NCBI GenBank assembly: GCA_965222205.1 | Contig: OZ244932.1 | Coordinates: 1,922,001 to 1,986,000 of the forward strand | Length of the DNA stretch: 64,000 nt | Direction: 5' to 3' | From: RHLJ01 sp965222205 | GTDB lineage: Bacteria; Bacteroidota; Rhodothermia; Balneolales; Balneolaceae | Shown: in pieces, positions 60,330 through 64,000 of the stretch | Numbering within the stretch: the first letter of the stretch is position 1 | Layout: every line of letters starts with the position of its first letter | Made by a program: the position numbers and the translations under genes | The notes under the pieces: model-generated | What the model saw: the letters and a program-made list of their open reading frames with translations, nothing else | What the model was told of the DNA's origin: nothing | Databases searched by the model: none

Positions 60330-61697
60330 CTACTGAATCCAAAAAGGTATTTCCTCTTCATAAGAAAGTAGTCTGCCCAATGAATCTCTTTCCGCATCAG
60401 CTTTATCGATTATGGGTCTGTATACACCCAGTTCATATCTTCCTGTATTAAGTGTATCAGAAAGCATATACGTACTTCGAAAGCCAGCCTGACCTGTTCT
60501 GTGATGGTTATAAAAAAGAAAATCAGATTCCAAGGTATCTTCCTTGTTTATTGTAACCGAAAAAAAGTTGTTCGCACAATCAATATTTTGCTTATTGGTG
60601 ATTTTACGCTTCTCGTATCGATTTAGAGAATCAGCGGGCGCTGCTTCTTCACAGTATTTCCCAAGTTTTCGATCAAGCATTTTGTTGTAAGGAATAAACA
60701 AAGAAAAATACTCTCCCTTCTTTAAATAAGGTGAACTAATGGATGCTTTTTCGAAAAACTGACCAGTAAACTCAGACTCATAATTCTTCGGTATAACACT
60801 AGATTCACTTGATCTGCTTGAATAAAAATCACGAGCCTGAACCAGATTTACATTCATTAATTCAAAAGTAGAACTCATAAAAATCGCCATAAATACAGCG
60901 AAGAAAATCATCCCATATATCTGGTTTTTCTTTTTCGGGATGTTCGAAGCAAAGCTCAATATTAAGAACTGAATGGGTTTATAAATAAAAGGATAGAATA
61001 TCAAACTCGCATACCAACTAAGATTAAAGTGATACCTAGCAAACTTCTCCTGTTCTCTATATTTCTTCATGTTCAGAACCAAGGATAAGATAGATACACC
61101 TATCAAAATTACAGCGGTACTTATCAAAATTATGCTTGAGTAAAGGTCAAATACCTCCTCTGAAACGAGCAGTTTAACCCCGTTCATGAGTAGAAAGAAT
61201 ACTGCATATAAAAAACCAACCCCGAACATATAAAGCACAAATAGAAAAGCGATTGAGAAGATTACACTGGCCAGGCGATCAGTAGCCAACAAAAACGAGT
61301 CTTGGTTTCCCAGCCTCTTTTTCATTTCCGATCGATAGAGCTCACTGTATTCAAGCTTATCATATTGAATACCATCACTAAATACAGATCGTAACCCAAC
61401 TAAACCTACCCAAAACGCCCGGACAATGAAGTGGAAGATGAATGCAAAACTAAGCACTTTTAGTGCAGTAAGCATTACCCCAACAACCAGCATCGGCATC
61501 AATTCATCAATAAAGCCTGTATCCAGCTGAAGGTTATATCGGTAGTATTGATAGAATTCCAACACGTACGCAGGAATCTGAATGGTTGCATAAATAGCCA
61601 GACCGGAGATTAGTAATTCCGGTTCCCAGCTTTGTTCCGCTACCCTTTGTAACCAACTTCGGTTATGCCCTTTTTCTTCTTTGTTCACGTCTCTCAC
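60330..61697 (-). CDS. Integral membrane protein of unknown function
   Basis: A 455-residue membrane protein with about seven or eight hydrophobic helices (near 30-50, 65-90, 90-110, 145-165, 165-190, 185-210, 230-250, 260-285), followed by a hydrophilic segment (about 300-455) with several cysteines (YCEEAAPA, NIDCANNFFSV) that may lie outside the cytoplasm. The N-terminus is charged (MRDVNKEEKGHNRSWLQRVAEQSWEPELLISG). No family was recognised. It is followed after 33 bases by the FAD oxidoreductase gene on the same strand. Confidence 0.75.
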   Translation of the reverse strand: MRDVNKEEKGHNRSWLQRVAEQSWEPELLISGLAIYATIQIPAYVLEFYQYYRYNLQLDTGFIDELMPMLVVGVMLTALKVLSFAFIFHFIVRAFWVGLVGLRSVFSDGIQYDKLEYSELYRSEMKKRLGNQDSFLLATDRLASVIFSIAFLFVLYMFGVGFLYAVFFLLMNGVKLLVSEEVFDLYSSIILISTAVILIGVSILSLVLNMKKYREQEKFARYHFNLSWYASLIFYPFIYKPIQFLILSFASNIPKKKNQIYGMIFFAVFMAIFMSSTFELMNVNLVQARDFYSSRSSESSVIPKNYESEFTGQFFEKASISSPYLKKGEYFSLFIPYNKMLDRKLGKYCEEAAPADSLNRYEKRKITNKQNIDCANNFFSVTINKEDTLESDFLFYNHHRTGQAGFRSTYMLSDTLNTGRYELGVYRPIIDKADAERDSLGRLLSYEEEIPFWIQ

Positions 61698-61829
61698 CTT
61701 ACCCTGTGATTTATGAATGAAGCACGAAGGTGCAGCAAAGAGTAAAAAAAGGCAACTTAATAAGTAATAATTTTTGAATGATGTTCCTCATCAGATGGTT
61801 AACTCAGCATAACAAACCAAACTAATGCA

Positions 61830-62579
61830 ATGAAAAACGTACTCTCATTACTTTTACTTCTCTTTTTTCTAACCATACCTTCACTTGCCCAGCTTTCCAA
61901 TGCTCCCGATTCTTTCGATACAGAAATGGGCGAATTAACCGTCCACCCTATTAACCACGGAACCGTTGCTTTTACTTTTGATGGCAAAACGATCTTTGTG
62001 GATCCTTTTGGCGGAGCAGAAAAATTCGCTGATTTCGATACCCCGAACGTAATCTTCATAACAGATATTCATGGAGATCATCATAACCCCGAAACACTGT
62101 CTGGGTTGGATACGGAGAACACGATCTTTGTAGTTCCGCAAGCGGTGGCTGATGCAATGGATGGCAAATATGATGGTCAATTAGTAATTCTGGCCAATGG
62201 AGAAACCAAAGAAGTAATGGGCATGAATGTAACCGGAGTAGCCATGTATAATCTGCCGGACGATGAATCATCCCGCCATAAAAAAGGTCGCGGTAATGGC
62301 TACGTGATAGATTTCGGTGGAACGCGTGTCTACCTATCCGGTGATACTGAAGATGTCCCTGAGATGCGAGTACTGGAAAATATCGATATCGCTTTTGTGT
62401 GTATGAACCTGCCTTATACTATGGATATCTACCAGGCAGCCAGTGCTGTTGTGGAATTCCAACCGGATGTGATGTATCCCTACCATCACCGTGGACAGGA
62501 TATTCAGAAATTCAAAACCATTATGGGTGTAGCCGGAATTGACACTGAGATAAGACTAAAAGACTGGTACAGTAACTGA
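61830..62579 (+). CDS. Exported metallo-beta-lactamase fold protein
   Basis: A 249-residue MBL-fold protein with a signal peptide (cleavage about 20, SLAQ). Metal-ligand motifs are ITDIHGDHHNPETL (His-x-Asp-His), MYNLPDD, LSGDTEDVPEM and MYPYHHRGQD, as in UlaG-like small MBLs. Unlike the UPF0173 gene at 12.5 kb it is exported. Substrate unknown. A dispersed repeat pair lies just downstream. Confidence 0.87.
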   Translation: MKNVLSLLLLLFFLTIPSLAQLSNAPDSFDTEMGELTVHPINHGTVAFTFDGKTIFVDPFGGAEKFADFDTPNVIFITDIHGDHHNPETLSGLDTENTIFVVPQAVADAMDGKYDGQLVILANGETKEVMGMNVTGVAMYNLPDDESSRHKKGRGNGYVIDFGGTRVYLSGDTEDVPEMRVLENIDIAFVCMNLPYTMDIYQAASAVVEFQPDVMYPYHHRGQDIQKFKTIMGVAGIDTEIRLKDWYSN

Positions 62580-62612
62580 CGTAAAATCCAATCTTCAAAA
62601 TTCAAATAACAA

Positions 62613-62698
62613 GTCGTCCTGAGGATACTTCCGAAGGATCTGCATGGCTCTTTAACTGTGCAGATTCTTCGCTTTCGCTCAGAATGACTCTTTTTTTA
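62613..62698. repeat. Pair of GTCAT-type palindromic repeats, head to head
   Basis: GTCGT-CCT...AGG-ATCTG (62613-62642, plus) is followed by a reverse copy at 62661-62698, read on the minus strand as GTCAT-TCT...AGA-ATCTG with an inner hairpin. The first has a single change in GTCAT. Members of the same family occur at 11.8-13.5 kb. Confidence 0.6.
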
Positions 62699-62740
62699 TA
62701 ACCCCCTCTCCCCTAGACATTTACCTTCAAATTATACAAA

Positions 62741-62772
62741 TTAACCCAAAACCGGGGCTAAAATCGGGTTAA
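62741..62772. promoter_or_regulatory. Inverted repeat upstream of the cytochrome gene
   Basis: TTAACCC and GGGTTAA, 7-base perfect arms separated by 18 bases with a G+C-rich core, lie 35 bases before the cytochrome ATG. It could be an operator; nothing is known of a regulator. Confidence 0.35.
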
Positions 62773-62806
62773 GGTACATTGCCCCATTCACTTAAATTTT
62801 CGGGTT

Positions 62807-63796
62807 ATGAAATTAATACTAAAAATCCTCGGGGGATTGATTGGGGTTGTTATTCTCTTCCTTGGCGGAACACTCATCTATGTATCAACCGCTTTACCCA
62901 ATGTAGAACCAGCACCAGACTTAACCATAGAGTTAACAGACGAACGTATCGCACGTGGAGAGTTTCTTGCTAAAAATGTGTACGTCTGTATGGATTGTCA
63001 CTCAGATAAAGATTACTCCAAATTCTCAGTTGAAATAGATCAATCCACGCTTGGCAAAGGTGGGAATTTGTACGGTCTGGAACATGGATTTCCAGGCGAT
63101 TATTATGCTAAAAATCTGACACCTTATCACTTGGGAGACTGGACAGATGGGGAAATATTCAGAGCTATTACTACTGGAGTAAATAAAAATGATGATGCCC
63201 TGTTCCCAATTATGCCCTACACGAATTATCGCAGAGTAGATAAAGAAGATATTTATGACATCATCGCGTACCTGAGGACACTCGAGCCCATTGAACATGA
63301 TGTCCCTGAATCATCCTCAGCGTTCCCGATGAACTTTATTATCAATACTATTCCACAGGAACCGGAATTTACCGAACGACCTGATGTCAGTGATCGGGTA
63401 GCTTATGGTAAGTATTTGACCATTGCAGGAAGTTGTGCCGATTGCCACACACCAATTGATGCACAGGGCGCTCCATTGCCTGGTATGGACTTGGCGGGAG
63501 GAATGGAATTTCATGTCCCGGGTGGAAAGGTTTACTCGGCTAATATTACTCCACACGAAACAACCGGTATAGGTTCATGGACTGAAGAAATGTTTATTGC
63601 CCGTTTCAAACAATTTCAGGATTCCACAAAAGCTATAAATCAGGATTTGGTTGAGCCCGGAACTTTTCAAACCGAAATGCCCTGGCGTTTCTACAGCAAA
63701 ATGAGCGAAGAAGACTTAGGCGCTATCTTCGTCTACCTGCAAACTCTTCATCCGGTGGAACATTCGATGACGAGGTTTGTGGCTGAAAGAAAGTGA
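62807..63796 (+). CDS. Membrane-anchored dihaem c-type cytochrome
   Basis: A 329-residue cytochrome with an N-terminal membrane anchor (about 5-27, GLIGVVILFLGGTLIYVS). Two CxxCH haem sites are seen: Cys61-Cys64-His65 (CMDCH) and Cys210-Cys213-His214 (CADCH), each followed by a domain with later Met candidates as sixth ligand (MPYTNYRRVDKEDIYDIIAYLRTL and MPWRFYSKMSEEDLGAIFVYLQTL). The two halves are similar, so an internal duplication is likely. Role would be periplasmic electron transfer, partners unknown. It is a single gene. Confidence 0.9.
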   Translation: MKLILKILGGLIGVVILFLGGTLIYVSTALPNVEPAPDLTIELTDERIARGEFLAKNVYVCMDCHSDKDYSKFSVEIDQSTLGKGGNLYGLEHGFPGDYYAKNLTPYHLGDWTDGEIFRAITTGVNKNDDALFPIMPYTNYRRVDKEDIYDIIAYLRTLEPIEHDVPESSSAFPMNFIINTIPQEPEFTERPDVSDRVAYGKYLTIAGSCADCHTPIDAQGAPLPGMDLAGGMEFHVPGGKVYSANITPHETTGIGSWTEEMFIARFKQFQDSTKAINQDLVEPGTFQTEMPWRFYSKMSEEDLGAIFVYLQTLHPVEHSMTRFVAERK

Positions 63797-63875
63797 GTGT
63801 AAATCTTCCGGAACTTCAGCGTTCTTTATCCATTGGTTTCTTTTTTACGTTAATTCCAGGGCTATGTATGTTGAA

Positions 63876-63960
63876 CCCTTTCAGGGTTATGGCAACGAAC
63901 CTGCCAACAGCCTGCCCTGCCTACCGCAGGCAGAGCTGATTAAACTCGGGGGGTAAAGTT
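63876..63960. other. Non-coding end of the window with short hairpins
   Basis: After the cytochrome stop the last 204 bases have no credible gene. Short hairpins include AACCCT-TTC-AGGGTT (63876-63890) and CCTGC-CTACC-GCAGG-like pairing around 63920-63950. They resemble the dispersed intergenic elements elsewhere in the window; a terminator function is not shown. Confidence 0.4.
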
Positions 63961-64000
63961 GTTCTTCAAGATTAGGAGATATTCTTAAAATAGAAGTATT

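Overview
The window looks like chromosomal DNA of an AT-leaning, Gram-negative member of the Bacteroidota/Balneolota group, most likely a Balneola- or Gracilimonas-like marine bacterium. Supporting signs are a type IX secretion C-terminal sorting domain of the NYPNPFNPST type, Bacteroidota-style -7 boxes (TAnnTTTG), many lipoproteins and signal-peptide proteins, Reg_prop and 7TMR-DISM sensor kinases, and genes that mostly lack a Shine-Dalgarno site and often start with TTG or GTG. The taxonomic placement is inference from gene content. No rRNA, tRNA, CRISPR array, insertion sequence or prophage was found.

Layout. 1-2.0 kb: the 5' part of a large beta-propeller sensor (minus strand, leaving the window) and a small YKOF/MTH1187-like protein. 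2.1-8.4 kb: the histidine biosynthesis locus, led by a promoter and a His-rich leader peptide, then hisG-hisD-hisC, an opposite-strand doxX gene, and hisB-hisH-hisA; hisF and hisIE are absent. 8.4-11.8 kb: pgpH and a Xer recombinase. 11.8-17.5 kb: small stand-alone genes (YtxJ, UPF0173 hydrolase, WYL regulator with DinB and reductase genes) separated by repeat-rich non-coding stretches. 17.5-24.2 kb: glyoxalase-fold protein, S1/P1 nuclease, propeller lipoprotein, retropepsin-PDZ protein, Gfo/Idh/MocA oxidoreductase, TerC and a fatty acid desaturase. 24.2-29.5 kb: two tandem paralogous 7TMR-DISM hybrid histidine kinases. 29.5-34.9 kb: M28 peptidase, MetZ, OsmC, dienelactone hydrolase and a sugar porter. 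35-46.3 kb: envelope proteins, many of unknown function, including a three-gene secreted/lipoprotein operon, a T9SS-sorted zincin, an M28 peptidase, a decayed T9SS tail, a DUF4097-like protein and a membrane-anchored putative DNA-binding protein. 46.3-51.8 kb: a minus-strand operon running CHASE hybrid kinase, Nramp transporter, pxpA, pxpB, pxpC (5-oxoproline catabolism). 51.9-54.0 kb: a run of small cytosolic genes. 54.1-61.7 kb: a minus-strand block with an EEP-family protein, a DUF3524 queuosine-mannosyltransferase-like protein, GNAT, S41 protease, an FAD oxidoreductase and a membrane protein. 61.8-63.8 kb: a secreted MBL-fold protein and a dihaem cytochrome.

The points most worth following up are the histidine leader peptide (nine His codons in 24) directly behind a near-consensus promoter, the unusual N-terminal domain of HisB in a split, incomplete his locus, the sensor kinase fused into the Nramp-pxpABC operon, a family of GTCAT...ATCTG palindromes whose stems vary by compensating changes, and the decayed T9SS sorting tail.
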